A DNA stretch of 6,105 nucleotides from an uncultured Flavobacteriaceae bacterium (GTDB taxonomy: Bacteria; Bacteroidota; Bacteroidia; Flavobacteriales; Flavobacteriaceae): positions 1 through 6,105 of the forward strand of contig CAJWFY010000093.1 in NCBI GenBank assembly GCA_913031655.1. The letters are read 5' to 3'. How positions within the stretch are numbered: the stretch's first letter is position 1; every line of letters begins with the position of its first letter. Position numbers and translations under genes: made by a program. This document shows, in pieces, positions 1 to 6,105 of the stretch. The notes beneath the pieces were generated by a model, which saw nothing but the letters and a program-made list of their open reading frames with translations, had not been told where the DNA came from and ran no database searches.

Positions 1-515
1 GCTATTAAGTTATCTATTTTTTTAGCTGCAGCATACATTATGGCTTCCCAGTTTTGCCCTTCTTGTAATTCTCCATCACCATGTAAGGAATAAATTATAT
101 TAGAATCATTGTTAAGTTTTTTTGCTTCGGCCGCTCCAATCGCTACTGATAAACCTTGACCTAAAGATCCAGAAGCAATTCTAATTCCGGGAAGACCTTC
201 GTGTGTTGTCGGGTGACCTTGTAGCCTAGAATCTAATAATCTAAAAGTATTTAATTCATCAACTTTAAAATATCCTACACGCGCTAAGACACTATAATAG
301 ACCGGTGAAATATGTCCGTTAGATAAAAAGAAAAGATCTTCTCCAATTCCGTCCATATCAAAACCTTCTTTACGATTCATAATAGAACTATACATAGCTA
401 CTAAAAATTCTGCACAACCTAAAGATCCTCCTGGATGCCCTGAATTAACTTTATGAACCATTCTCAAAATATCTCTTCTTACTTGACTAGTAAACTCACT
501 TAATGTATAATTCAT
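1..515 (-). CDS. Transketolase, N-terminal (ThDP-binding) subunit, partial
   Basis: The gene reads leftward from an ATG at 515-513 and is open to the window edge, giving 171 residues. An in-frame TAA at 521-519 lies two codons upstream, so this is the most upstream ATG possible. Transketolase moves two-carbon ketol units between sugar phosphates in the cytoplasmic non-oxidative pentose phosphate pathway. Visible family signatures are SGHPGG (residues 25-30), LSNGHISP (64-71, with the catalytic-site His), LQGHP (99-103) and the thiamine-diphosphate motif start GDGELQEGQNWEA (146-158). The short N-terminus beginning directly with QVRRDILRMVHKVNSGHPGG resembles the split, two-subunit form found in many Bacteroidota and archaea (N-subunit about 280 residues) rather than the roughly 660-residue single-chain enzyme. 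The C-terminal subunit would then be expected just beyond the left edge; that is inference. The gene is divergent from tgt. It shows no frameshift or internal stop. Confidence 0.93.
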   Translation of the reverse strand, partial: MNYTLSEFTSQVRRDILRMVHKVNSGHPGGSLGCAEFLVAMYSSIMNRKEGFDMDGIGEDLFFLSNGHISPVYYSVLARVGYFKVDELNTFRLLDSRLQGHPTTHEGLPGIRIASGSLGQGLSVAIGAAEAKKLNNDSNIIYSLHGDGELQEGQNWEAIMYAAAKKIDNLI

Positions 516-561
516 TCTTTATTTTTAATATTATTAAAATTAATTATCTAACTAATTATTA

Positions 562-569
562 CAAACTAA
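562..569 (-). promoter_or_regulatory. Possible -7 box for the transketolase gene
   Basis: On the minus strand this reads TTAGTTTG, one mismatch from the Bacteroidota -7 consensus TAnnTTTG. It lies 46 bases upstream of the transketolase ATG, which would leave a leader of about 40 bases. I see no TTG -33 element at the usual 17-23 base spacing. In sequence this AT-rich, a one-mismatch match can occur by chance, so this is only a candidate. Confidence 0.25.
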
Positions 570-635
570 TTTCAGTAATTAAATACATTATTAATTAACA
601 ATTTAAAATAGATATTTATAATAGTAATAGATGAT

Positions 636-643
636 TATCTTTG
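636..643 (+). promoter_or_regulatory. Promoter -7 box of tgt (TATCTTTG)
   Basis: TATCTTTG matches the Bacteroidota sigma-ABfr -7 consensus TAnnTTTG exactly and ends 12 bases before the tgt ATG at 656. The known distance from this box to the transcription start (about 5-7 bases) predicts a start near 649-651 and a leader of only about 5-7 bases. No clear TTG -33 element is visible; the nearest T-rich match is TTTA at 615-618, 17 bases upstream. The identical octamer precedes accA. It probably drives the tgt-permease-transporter operon. Confidence 0.62.
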
Positions 644-655
644 AACTTTTATAAT

Positions 656-1786
656 ATGATTTTCAATTTAGATTTTAAAGACTCAAACACTAAAGCCAGA
701 GCAGGAACTATTAATACTGATCATGGAGTTATTGAAACGCCAATTTTTATGCCAGTTGGTACTGCTGCAACAGTAAAAGGAGTTCACCAAAGAGATTTAG
801 AACAGGAAATCAATCCGGATATTATACTGTCAAACACTTATCATTTGTATCTAAGACCTGGTCCTGAAATTATTCAAAGTGCTGGAGGAATCCATAAGTT
901 TATGAATTGGAAAAGACCATTATTGACAGATAGTGGAGGTTATCAAGTATATTCTTTATCTAATAACAGGAAAATTAATGAAGAAGGTGTAGAGTTTAAA
1001 TCTCACATTGATGGGTCTTATCATTTTTTTTCGCCTGAAAGAGCAATTAAAATTCAAAAATCTATAGGTGCCGACATAATTATGGCATTTGATGAGTGCA
1101 CTCCTTACCCGTGCGATTACAAATATGCAGAAAAATCTATGCACATGACACATAGATGGCTTAAAAGATGTTTTAAAGAATTTAATAATACCAAACCTGT
1201 TCATGATTATTCTCAGACTTTATTTCCAATTGTTCAAGGTAGTGTTTACAAGGATTTAAGAGCTCAATCAGCTGAATTTATTGCTAGTGTTGAAGCTGAA
1301 GGTAATGCTATTGGAGGTTTGTCAGTTGGAGAACCGGCAGAAGATATGTATGCAATGACTGAAGTTGTTTGCGATATTTTACCAGAAAACAAACCCAGAT
1401 ATTTGATGGGAGTAGGGACACCTATTAATTTATTAGAAAATATAGCTTTAGGAGTTGACATGTTTGATTGTGTAATGCCATCTAGAAATGCAAGAAATGG
1501 TATGTTATTTACATCAAAGGGTACAATTAATATAAAAAATGAAAAATGGAAAAATGATTTCGAGGTAATTGACCTTGACGATCATTGCTTTGTAGATTTA
1601 AGTTATTCAAAAGCTTATTTGCGTCATTTATTTACTACAAAAGAAGCTTTGGGTAGACAAATTGCTACAATACATAATTTAGCGTTTTATATGTGGCTTG
1701 TTCGTGAAGCAAGAAGTCAAATAATTAATGGTAGTTTTTCTAAATGGAAAATTAAAATGATAAATAGTATGAACAATAGATTATAA
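656..1786 (+). CDS. tgt: Queuine tRNA-ribosyltransferase (tRNA-guanine transglycosylase)
   Basis: Tgt exchanges guanine-34 for preQ1 in the anticodon of tRNAs for Asp, Asn, His and Tyr, the committed tRNA step of queuosine synthesis. The protein has 376 residues, normal for the bacterial family. Visible motifs are TDSGGYQVYSLS (91-102, general acid/base Asp92), AFDECTPYP (144-152, Asp146 in the base pocket), GNAIGGLSVGEP (216-227) and MFDCVMPSRNARNG (269-282, nucleophile Asp271). The C-terminal zinc region is unusual. Where the family has CxCxxC followed by a distal His, this protein has Cys311 alone, with Asp309 and Asp314 at the outer cysteine positions; the distal His340 (TIHN) is retained. 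A longer in-frame start, TTG at 641, exists, but its TTG is part of the -7 box and the extra five residues have no family support, so ATG at 656 is chosen. The stop is one base before the next gene, indicating translational coupling. Confidence 0.96.
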   Translation: MIFNLDFKDSNTKARAGTINTDHGVIETPIFMPVGTAATVKGVHQRDLEQEINPDIILSNTYHLYLRPGPEIIQSAGGIHKFMNWKRPLLTDSGGYQVYSLSNNRKINEEGVEFKSHIDGSYHFFSPERAIKIQKSIGADIIMAFDECTPYPCDYKYAEKSMHMTHRWLKRCFKEFNNTKPVHDYSQTLFPIVQGSVYKDLRAQSAEFIASVEAEGNAIGGLSVGEPAEDMYAMTEVVCDILPENKPRYLMGVGTPINLLENIALGVDMFDCVMPSRNARNGMLFTSKGTINIKNEKWKNDFEVIDLDDHCFVDLSYSKAYLRHLFTTKEALGRQIATIHNLAFYMWLVREARSQIINGSFSKWKIKMINSMNNRL

Positions 1787-1787
1787 A

Positions 1788-2864
1788 ATGAAAATTTTAG
1801 ATAAATATATTATTATTAAATATTTAACTACATTCTTTGTAATGTTGATATTGTTTATTCCTATTGGAATATTAGTAGATCTTTCAGAAAAAATTGACAA
1901 ACTAAAAGAGTTTGAAGTTCCTTTGAACGAAATTATTAGTTATTATTTAGATTTTGTATGGTATTTCGGCAACACGCTCTATCCAATTTTTGTTTTTTTA
2001 TCTGTTATTTGGTTTACTTCTAAAATTGCTAATAATTCAGAGGTCACTGCCATTCTTAGTTCAGGAATTTCATTTAATAGATATTTAAAGCCCTTTATGT
2101 TAGGTGCTACTATAATTGCGCTTTTCGCTTTATATTCTGGCATGTTCGTTGTTCCTGAAAAAAATAAAAACTATAATGAATTTCAATACAAGTATTTAAA
2201 AAAAGGTAAAAAATCAAGAGAAACCTCTAAAATATACAAGCAAGTTGGTGATAACGATTTTATATATGTTAGTAGTTACAATCCGACAAGAGAAATGGCT
2301 TATGATTTTTCTTATGAACATTTTGAAGATAATACTTTAAAATATAAACTTAGTTCTAGAAATATTAGATGGGTAGAAAGTGATAGTGTTTATAGATTAA
2401 CAGATTATTTTAAAAGGAGCTTTAATAATGGCGGACAGGTTATAGAATCAAAAAAAATATTGGACACTATTTTTTCTTTTAAAATAAATGAATTATCTGC
2501 ACTTAATTATATGGCAGAAACTCAAAACTTTTTCGAACTTAATGAGTTCATTGATCAAGAAATAAAAAGTGGTTCCCCACTGATAAATAATCATTTATTA
2601 GTTAGGCATAAAAGGTGGAGTCTTCCTTTTTCTACCTTTATTTTAACCTTGCTAGCTGTATCAGCATCATCGTTTAAAAGAAGAGAAGGTATGGGAATGA
2701 ATTTAGCTTTTGGTATAATTACCGCTTTTACATTTGTATTTTTTGATAAGTTTTTTGCTGTTATGGTAAGTAAATCTAATTTATCACCACTTTTAGGGGC
2801 TTGGATCCCAAATATTGTTTTTATTTTATTAGCTTTTTATTTTTTAAGACATGCAAAAAAATAA
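1788..2864 (+). CDS. LptF/LptG family lipopolysaccharide-export permease (YjgP/YjgQ)
   Basis: This 358-residue inner-membrane protein belongs to the LptF/LptG family. With the LptB ATPase, family members extract LPS from the inner membrane and pass it to the periplasmic LptC-LptA bridge. Hydrophobic segments lie at about 11-31, 55-77, 101-122, 277-295, 303-325 and 336-354. They are split three plus three around a hydrophilic region at about 123-275, the beta-jellyroll domain expected in the family. The coupling-helix region NSEVTAILSSGIS (83-95) and the RWSLPFSTFILTLLAV stretch (276-291) before the fifth helix are characteristic. Length matches E. coli LptF and LptG (366 and 360 residues). 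LptF and LptG cannot be told apart safely from sequence alone; Bacteroidota usually encode a second, unlinked family member. The ATG follows the tgt stop by one base with no Shine-Dalgarno sequence, so translation probably depends on coupling. The 3' end overlaps the transporter gene by 14 bases. Confidence 0.93.
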   Translation: MKILDKYIIIKYLTTFFVMLILFIPIGILVDLSEKIDKLKEFEVPLNEIISYYLDFVWYFGNTLYPIFVFLSVIWFTSKIANNSEVTAILSSGISFNRYLKPFMLGATIIALFALYSGMFVVPEKNKNYNEFQYKYLKKGKKSRETSKIYKQVGDNDFIYVSSYNPTREMAYDFSYEHFEDNTLKYKLSSRNIRWVESDSVYRLTDYFKRSFNNGGQVIESKKILDTIFSFKINELSALNYMAETQNFFELNEFIDQEIKSGSPLINNHLLVRHKRWSLPFSTFILTLLAVSASSFKRREGMGMNLAFGIITAFTFVFFDKFFAVMVSKSNLSPLLGAWIPNIVFILLAFYFLRHAKK

Positions 2865-3726
2865 ATTTAGAAGTTTAATTCACTTTCATTTTATTGTTTT
2901 TATTTTTGGTTTTACTGCAATACTAGGCTCATTGATTTCCATAGATTCAATTGAGTTAGTATGGTACAGAATGACTATGGCTTTAATAGTCTTGTTTTTT
3001 TATGCCTTTATTTTTAAAAAAAACATAAGTGTTTCAAGAAGTTTATTATTAAAACTTTTAATTTCAGGAATGATCATAGCATTACATTGGATTACTTTTT
3101 TTAAAGCAATTAAAGTGTCAAATGTATCTATAACTCTTTCTGTTCTTTCTTTGGGAGCATTTATTACTTCAATTTTAGAACCATTTTTTTATAAAAGAAA
3201 AATTATTTTATATGAAGTTGTTTTTGGATTAGTAGTTGTAATTGGAATTTCCTTAATTTTTAATTCTCAATTACAATATATTGAGGGAATTATATATGCC
3301 TTAATTTCTGTTTTTTTGAGTGTAGTTTTTGGTTTAATTAATGGAAAATTAATTAACGAAACCTCTTCATTAACTATTTCTGTTTATGAACTAATGGGAG
3401 GTGTGTTTTTAATATCCTTAATATTAGTATTTAGTAATAAAATTAATATTGAGTTTTTTGATTTAAGTTCTAAAGATTTTTTTTGGTTATTTATTTTAGC
3501 AACATTTTGTACAGCCTATGCATTTGTTGTTTCAGTAGACGTATTGAAACATCTAACTCCTTACTCCACAATGATTTCAATTAATATGGAGCCAGTCTAT
3601 GGGATTATTTTAGCAACTATTTTTCTAAATGAATCAAAGGATATGTCATTTAATTTTTATTTAGGATTCGTATTAATTATTTCTTCAATTTTATTAAACG
3701 GATTGTTTAAGCTGAAAGAAAAATAG
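2851..3726 (+). CDS. EamA/DMT-family transporter (RhaT/YdcZ-like)
   Basis: This 291-residue, almost wholly hydrophobic protein has about ten predicted membrane helices (roughly 11-30, 34-54, 66-84, 92-111, 120-137, 144-164, 176-195, 209-227, 236-258, 267-285), with positive residues such as KK (56-57) and YKRK (114-117) in loops. It shows the two-fold EamA repeat, each half carrying a conserved Glu-Pro pair: ILEPFF (108-113) and NMEPVYG (245-251). HWITFFKAIKVSNVSITLS (79-97) is typical of the family in Flavobacteriia. Members of the drug/metabolite transporter superfamily move amino acids, nucleosides, sugars or other small metabolites; the substrate here cannot be deduced. The start codon lies inside the permease gene in the +1 frame, so the two are probably translationally coupled. 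A link with queuosine precursors is conceivable, because tgt is the first gene of the operon, but nothing in the sequence demonstrates it. Confidence 0.9.
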   Translation: MQKNKFRSLIHFHFIVFIFGFTAILGSLISIDSIELVWYRMTMALIVLFFYAFIFKKNISVSRSLLLKLLISGMIIALHWITFFKAIKVSNVSITLSVLSLGAFITSILEPFFYKRKIILYEVVFGLVVVIGISLIFNSQLQYIEGIIYALISVFLSVVFGLINGKLINETSSLTISVYELMGGVFLISLILVFSNKINIEFFDLSSKDFFWLFILATFCTAYAFVVSVDVLKHLTPYSTMISINMEPVYGIILATIFLNESKDMSFNFYLGFVLIISSILLNGLFKLKEK

Positions 3727-3745
3727 ATTTGATTATAAATTATTT

Positions 3746-3753
3746 TATCTTTG
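3746..3753 (+). promoter_or_regulatory. Promoter -7 box of accA (TATCTTTG)
   Basis: TATCTTTG is an exact match to TAnnTTTG, identical to the octamer before tgt. It lies in the 45-base gap after the EamA gene and ends 18 bases before the accA ATG, predicting a leader of about 11-13 bases. A TTTG at 3728-3731 could act as -33, but it is only 14 bases away, shorter than the usual 17-23. It suggests accA is transcribed independently of the upstream operon, although read-through is possible because no terminator is visible between them. Confidence 0.6.
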
Positions 3754-3771
3754 GGTTTTATTATCATATAT

Positions 3772-4725
3772 ATGGAATATTTAGATTTTGAATTGCCTTT
3801 AAAGGAGCTTGAAGATCAACTTGTTGAGTGCAAATTAATAGGTGATAAAAGTGAAGTTGATGTTTCAGAAACATGTAAGAAATTATCTGATAAAATTGAG
3901 CTAACTAAAAAAGAAATTTATAAAAATATTTCCCCTTGGCAAAGAGTTCAATTATCAAGGCACCCATCTAGGCCATACACTTTAGATTATATAAAAGCTT
4001 TAACAAATGGGTCTTTTTTAGAACTTCATGGTGATAGAAATATCGCAGACGATAAGGCAATGATTGGTGGTTTTGGTAAAATAAACGATCAAACATTTTT
4101 ATTTGTTGGACAGCAAAAAGGCTATAACACAAAGACTAGACAGTATAGGAATTTTGGAATGGCAAATCCAGAGGGTTATAGAAAAGCATTGAGATTAATG
4201 AAGTCAGCTGAAAAATTTAACATTCCAATTGTAACTTTAATTGATACACCTGGAGCTTACCCCGGTTTAGAAGCTGAAGAAAGAGGGCAAGGAGAAGCTA
4301 TAGCAAGAAATTTAATTGAAATGTTTCAATTAAAAACTCAAATAATATGTATTGTAATTGGTGAAGGGGCATCTGGTGGTGCTTTAGGAATAGGGATAGG
4401 AGATCATGTGATGATGTTAGAAAACACATGGTATTCAGTTATATCACCTGAATCTTGCTCCTCAATTTTATGGAGAAGTTGGGACTTTAAAGAAAAAGCT
4501 GCTGAAGCTTTAAAATTAACTCCGACAGACATGAAGAAAAATAAATTAATTGATAAAATCATCCCTGAACCTTTAGGCGGAGCACATATTGATAGAGAAA
4601 AGACTTTTAATAACGTTAGGAATGCTATTATGAATTCATTTAAAATTCTTTCTTTAAAGAATACAGATGAACTTGTAAATGATAGAATGGATAAATTTAC
4701 TTCTATGGGAGTTTATGGTTCTTAA
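3772..4725 (+). CDS. accA: Acetyl-CoA carboxylase carboxyltransferase, alpha subunit
   Basis: AccA pairs with AccD in an alpha2beta2 carboxyltransferase that moves the carboxyl group from carboxybiotin (on AccB) to acetyl-CoA, giving malonyl-CoA, the first committed step of fatty-acid synthesis in the cytoplasm. The 317 residues match the family length. An N-terminal helical region (1-60) contains WQRVQLSRHPSRPYTLDYI (56-74) and is followed by the crotonase-like fold: LHGDR (85-89), DTPGAYPGLEAEERGQGEAIA (158-178) and the oxyanion-hole glycines GEGASGGALGIG (197-208), then SPESCSSILW (225-234). The N-terminus MEYLDFELPLKELEDQL is the usual flavobacterial start. An in-frame TTG at 3751 would add seven residues but falls in the -7 box, so ATG at 3772 is preferred. 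accD is not in this window, which is common since accA and accD are usually unlinked. Confidence 0.97.
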   Translation: MEYLDFELPLKELEDQLVECKLIGDKSEVDVSETCKKLSDKIELTKKEIYKNISPWQRVQLSRHPSRPYTLDYIKALTNGSFLELHGDRNIADDKAMIGGFGKINDQTFLFVGQQKGYNTKTRQYRNFGMANPEGYRKALRLMKSAEKFNIPIVTLIDTPGAYPGLEAEERGQGEAIARNLIEMFQLKTQIICIVIGEGASGGALGIGIGDHVMMLENTWYSVISPESCSSILWRSWDFKEKAAEALKLTPTDMKKNKLIDKIIPEPLGGAHIDREKTFNNVRNAIMNSFKILSLKNTDELVNDRMDKFTSMGVYGS

Positions 4726-4747
4726 ATCTTAACGATATTAACATTAT

Positions 4748-4767
4748 TTTTTGTTTATTAACAAAAA
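4748..4767 (+). terminator. AT-rich perfect hairpin after accA, possible weak terminator
   Basis: TTTTTGTT (4748-4755) and AACAAAAA (4760-4767) form a perfect eight-pair stem around a four-base TATT loop, 22 bases after the accA stop. The 3' side continues TTTGTTTG, loosely resembling a T-tract. Only one pair is G-C, so the stem is weak by the standards of intrinsic terminators, and such palindromes arise easily in AT-rich spacers. The hairpin is symmetrical, so it gives no strong strand preference; the plus strand is assigned because both flanking genes read that way. Confidence 0.3.
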
Positions 4768-4808
4768 TTTGTTTGTTATATGCCTTTCATTATTTAATTA
4801 TTTCTTTT

Positions 4809-4816
4809 TACTTTTC
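4809..4816 (+). promoter_or_regulatory. Candidate -7 box of dnaB (TACTTTTC)
   Basis: TACTTTTC differs from TAnnTTTG only in its last base and ends 13 bases before the dnaB ATG, nearly the same spacing as the tgt box to its start. No TTG element is seen at the right distance upstream; TTTC at 4785-4788 is 20 bases away. The 104-base gap after accA and the hairpin within it make an independent dnaB promoter reasonable, but this exact site is uncertain. Confidence 0.35.
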
Positions 4817-4829
4817 ATAAGTTAGATAT

Positions 4830-6105
4830 ATGGAAAAAGTACAATCTTCATTTCAAAAACAAAATAAAGATCCGCAAATAGTTTCTTTTGAACGAGGGAA
4901 GCTTCCTCCTCAAGCTATTGATTTAGAAGAAGTCGTTTTGGGGGCTATGATGATTGATAAAAAAGGTGTGGATAGCGTTATTGATATATTGCATCCAGAT
5001 GCCTTTTACAAAGAATCACATCAACATATTTTTAAAAGTATAATTAAATTATTTGAAAATACTGAGCCAATTGATTTATTAACTGTTTCTGCAAAATTAA
5101 AAACAGACGGTAAATTAGAAAAAGCAGGAGGAGATTATTATTTGATTCAACTAACTCAAAAAGTTTCTTCATCAGCTCATATCGAGTATCATGCTAGAAT
5201 TATTTTACAAAAATATATTCAAAGAAGTTTGATTAAAATTTCTACTGAAATCATTGAAGACTCATACGATGAAACAAAAGATGTTTTTGATTTATTAGAT
5301 ACTGCGGAATCTAAGCTATATGATGTAACTCAAGGGAATATTAAAAAATCAACAGAAACTGCGCAAAGTTTAGTAATTCAAGCTAAAAAGAAAATTGAAG
5401 AAATTTCAAATAAAGATGGGTTGAGTGGAGTCCCATCTGGTTTTTCGGAAGTTGACAAGTTAACGTCTGGATGGCAGCCAAGTGATTTAGTAATAATTGC
5501 TGCAAGACCTGGTATGGGTAAAACTGCTTTGACATTGTCAATGGCAAGAAACATTGCTGTTTCAAATAACATTCCAGTCGCTTTTTTCTCTTTAGAAATG
5601 TCTTCAATTCAATTAATAACAAGATTAATTTCATCTGAAACTGGCTTGTCATCTGAGAAGTTAAGAACTGGTGATTTAGAAAAATTTGAATGGGAACAGC
5701 TCAATGTTAAAGTGTCAGCTCTTGAAAATGCTCCTCTTTATATTGATGACACACCATCCTTATCAATTTTTGATTTAAGAGCTAAGGCCAGAAGGTTGTC
5801 TTCTCAATACGGTATTAAACTTATAGTTATCGATTATCTACAGTTGATGACAGCAGGAGGATCCAATAAAAATGGTAATCGAGAACAAGAAATATCAACT
5901 ATTTCTAGAAATTTAAAAGCATTAGCTAAAGAGTTAAATGTTCCTGTTATTGCTTTGTCCCAGCTATCCAGAGCTGTAGAGACAAGAGGAGGTAGCAAAA
6001 GACCTATTTTGTCAGATTTAAGAGAATCAGGTGCAATCGAGCAAGATGCTGATATAGTTTCTTTTATTTACAGGCCTGAGTATTATAAAATAGACGAATG
6101 GGATG
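4830..6105 (+). CDS. dnaB: Replicative DNA helicase DnaB, partial (C-terminus off the window)
   Basis: DnaB is the hexameric, ATP-driven 5'-3' helicase that opens the chromosomal replication fork and recruits primase. The frame is open from ATG 4830 to the window edge, 425 residues; flavobacterial DnaB is about 510-520, so roughly 90 residues are missing. After a polar N-terminal tail (1-24), the primase-interacting N-terminal domain begins at LPPQAIDLEEVVLGAMM (25-41). A linker is followed by the RecA-like motor: GVPSGFSEVDKLTSGWQPSDL, Walker A ARPGMGKT (225-232, Lys231), catalytic Glu256 in FFSLEMS, Walker B LIVIDYLQLM (331-340, Asp335), SQLSRAVETR (377-386) and PILSDLRESGAIEQDADIV from 392. 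The arginine finger lies beyond the edge. The Walker A and SQLSR sites, the usual DnaB intein positions, are uninterrupted. There is no frameshift. No Shine-Dalgarno sequence precedes the ATG. Confidence 0.97.
   Translation, partial: MEKVQSSFQKQNKDPQIVSFERGKLPPQAIDLEEVVLGAMMIDKKGVDSVIDILHPDAFYKESHQHIFKSIIKLFENTEPIDLLTVSAKLKTDGKLEKAGGDYYLIQLTQKVSSSAHIEYHARIILQKYIQRSLIKISTEIIEDSYDETKDVFDLLDTAESKLYDVTQGNIKKSTETAQSLVIQAKKKIEEISNKDGLSGVPSGFSEVDKLTSGWQPSDLVIIAARPGMGKTALTLSMARNIAVSNNIPVAFFSLEMSSIQLITRLISSETGLSSEKLRTGDLEKFEWEQLNVKVSALENAPLYIDDTPSLSIFDLRAKARRLSSQYGIKLIVIDYLQLMTAGGSNKNGNREQEISTISRNLKALAKELNVPVIALSQLSRAVETRGGSKRPILSDLRESGAIEQDADIVSFIYRPEYYKIDEWD

Noticed and set aside
956..1204. Minus-strand open frame of 82 codons inside tgt
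   Set aside because: It lies wholly antisense to a well-supported gene, and its Cys/Phe/Arg-rich translation resembles no family I recognise.
1264..1461. Minus-strand open frame of 65 codons inside tgt
   Set aside because: It is antisense to conserved Tgt motifs, has no start context of its own and reads as a shadow frame.
2413..2442. Shine-Dalgarno-like AAAGGAGC followed by an ATG inside the permease gene
   Set aside because: The ATG at 2428 reaches a stop after five codons, and this phylum makes little use of Shine-Dalgarno sequences. It is coincidental.
2729..2908. Exact TAnnTTTG matches inside genes (2729-2736 in the permease, 2901-2908 in the transporter)
   Set aside because: Such matches are expected by chance in AT-rich coding sequence; neither has a TTG at proper spacing or a start codon just downstream.
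4729..4762. Three TTAAC pentamers (4729, 4738, 4758) as a possible operator
   Set aside because: The spacings are irregular (9 and 20 bases), and pentamers of this composition recur by chance in such a spacer.
5378..5652. Two overlapping minus-strand open frames opposite dnaB
   Set aside because: Both are antisense to the DnaB motor domain around Walker A, in different frames, with low-complexity translations; they are shadows of the helicase gene.
5502..5961. Possible intein in DnaB, a common host protein for inteins
   Set aside because: The usual insertion sites at Walker A (GMGKT) and at SQLSR are both uninterrupted and the protein aligns continuously; only the missing C-terminus remains unseen.
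1..6105. A novel multi-gene system, mobile element, CRISPR array or RNA gene
   Set aside because: Every long plus-strand frame is a recognisable core gene, intergenic gaps are at most about 140 bases, and I saw no repeat array, inverted terminal repeats, tRNA-like cloverleaf or island-like composition shift.

Overview
The window looks like an ordinary core-genome segment of a member of the Bacteroidota, most likely class Flavobacteriia. The evidence is a strongly AT-rich composition (roughly 30 % G+C by eye), protein sequences that read as typical flavobacterial orthologues, no Shine-Dalgarno sequence in front of any gene, and exact copies of the Bacteroidota -7 promoter box (TAnnTTTG) just upstream of two genes. 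I see no mobile element, CRISPR array, RNA gene, phage gene or defence system.

Layout. At the left edge, on the minus strand, is the 5' part of a gene for the N-terminal (thiamine-diphosphate binding) subunit of a split transketolase (1-515, running off the window). A 140-base divergent intergenic region (516-655) separates it from a plus-strand run. That run starts with tgt (tRNA-guanine transglycosylase, 656-1786), an LptF/LptG-family lipopolysaccharide-export permease (1788-2864, one base after tgt) and an EamA/DMT-family ten-helix transporter (2851-3726, overlapping the permease by 14 bases). These three are packed like a single operon. accA (acetyl-CoA carboxylase carboxyltransferase alpha subunit, 3772-4725) follows with its own good -7 box. 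After a 104-base AT-only gap containing a small hairpin comes dnaB (replicative helicase, 4830 to the right edge, C-terminus missing).

The genes are housekeeping functions from different pathways: pentose phosphate metabolism, queuosine tRNA modification, outer-membrane LPS transport, an uncharacterised small-molecule exporter or importer, fatty-acid synthesis and DNA replication. The linkage appears to be conserved synteny rather than a single pathway, although LptF/G and AccA both serve envelope building.

Two points deserve attention. First, the start codons of tgt and accA should be ATG at 656 and 3772. The longer in-frame TTG starts at 641 and 3751 lie inside the -7 promoter boxes, so the true transcripts probably have very short leaders. 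Second, the Tgt protein lacks two of the three cysteines of the usual structural zinc site. I found no convincing previously undescribed system here.
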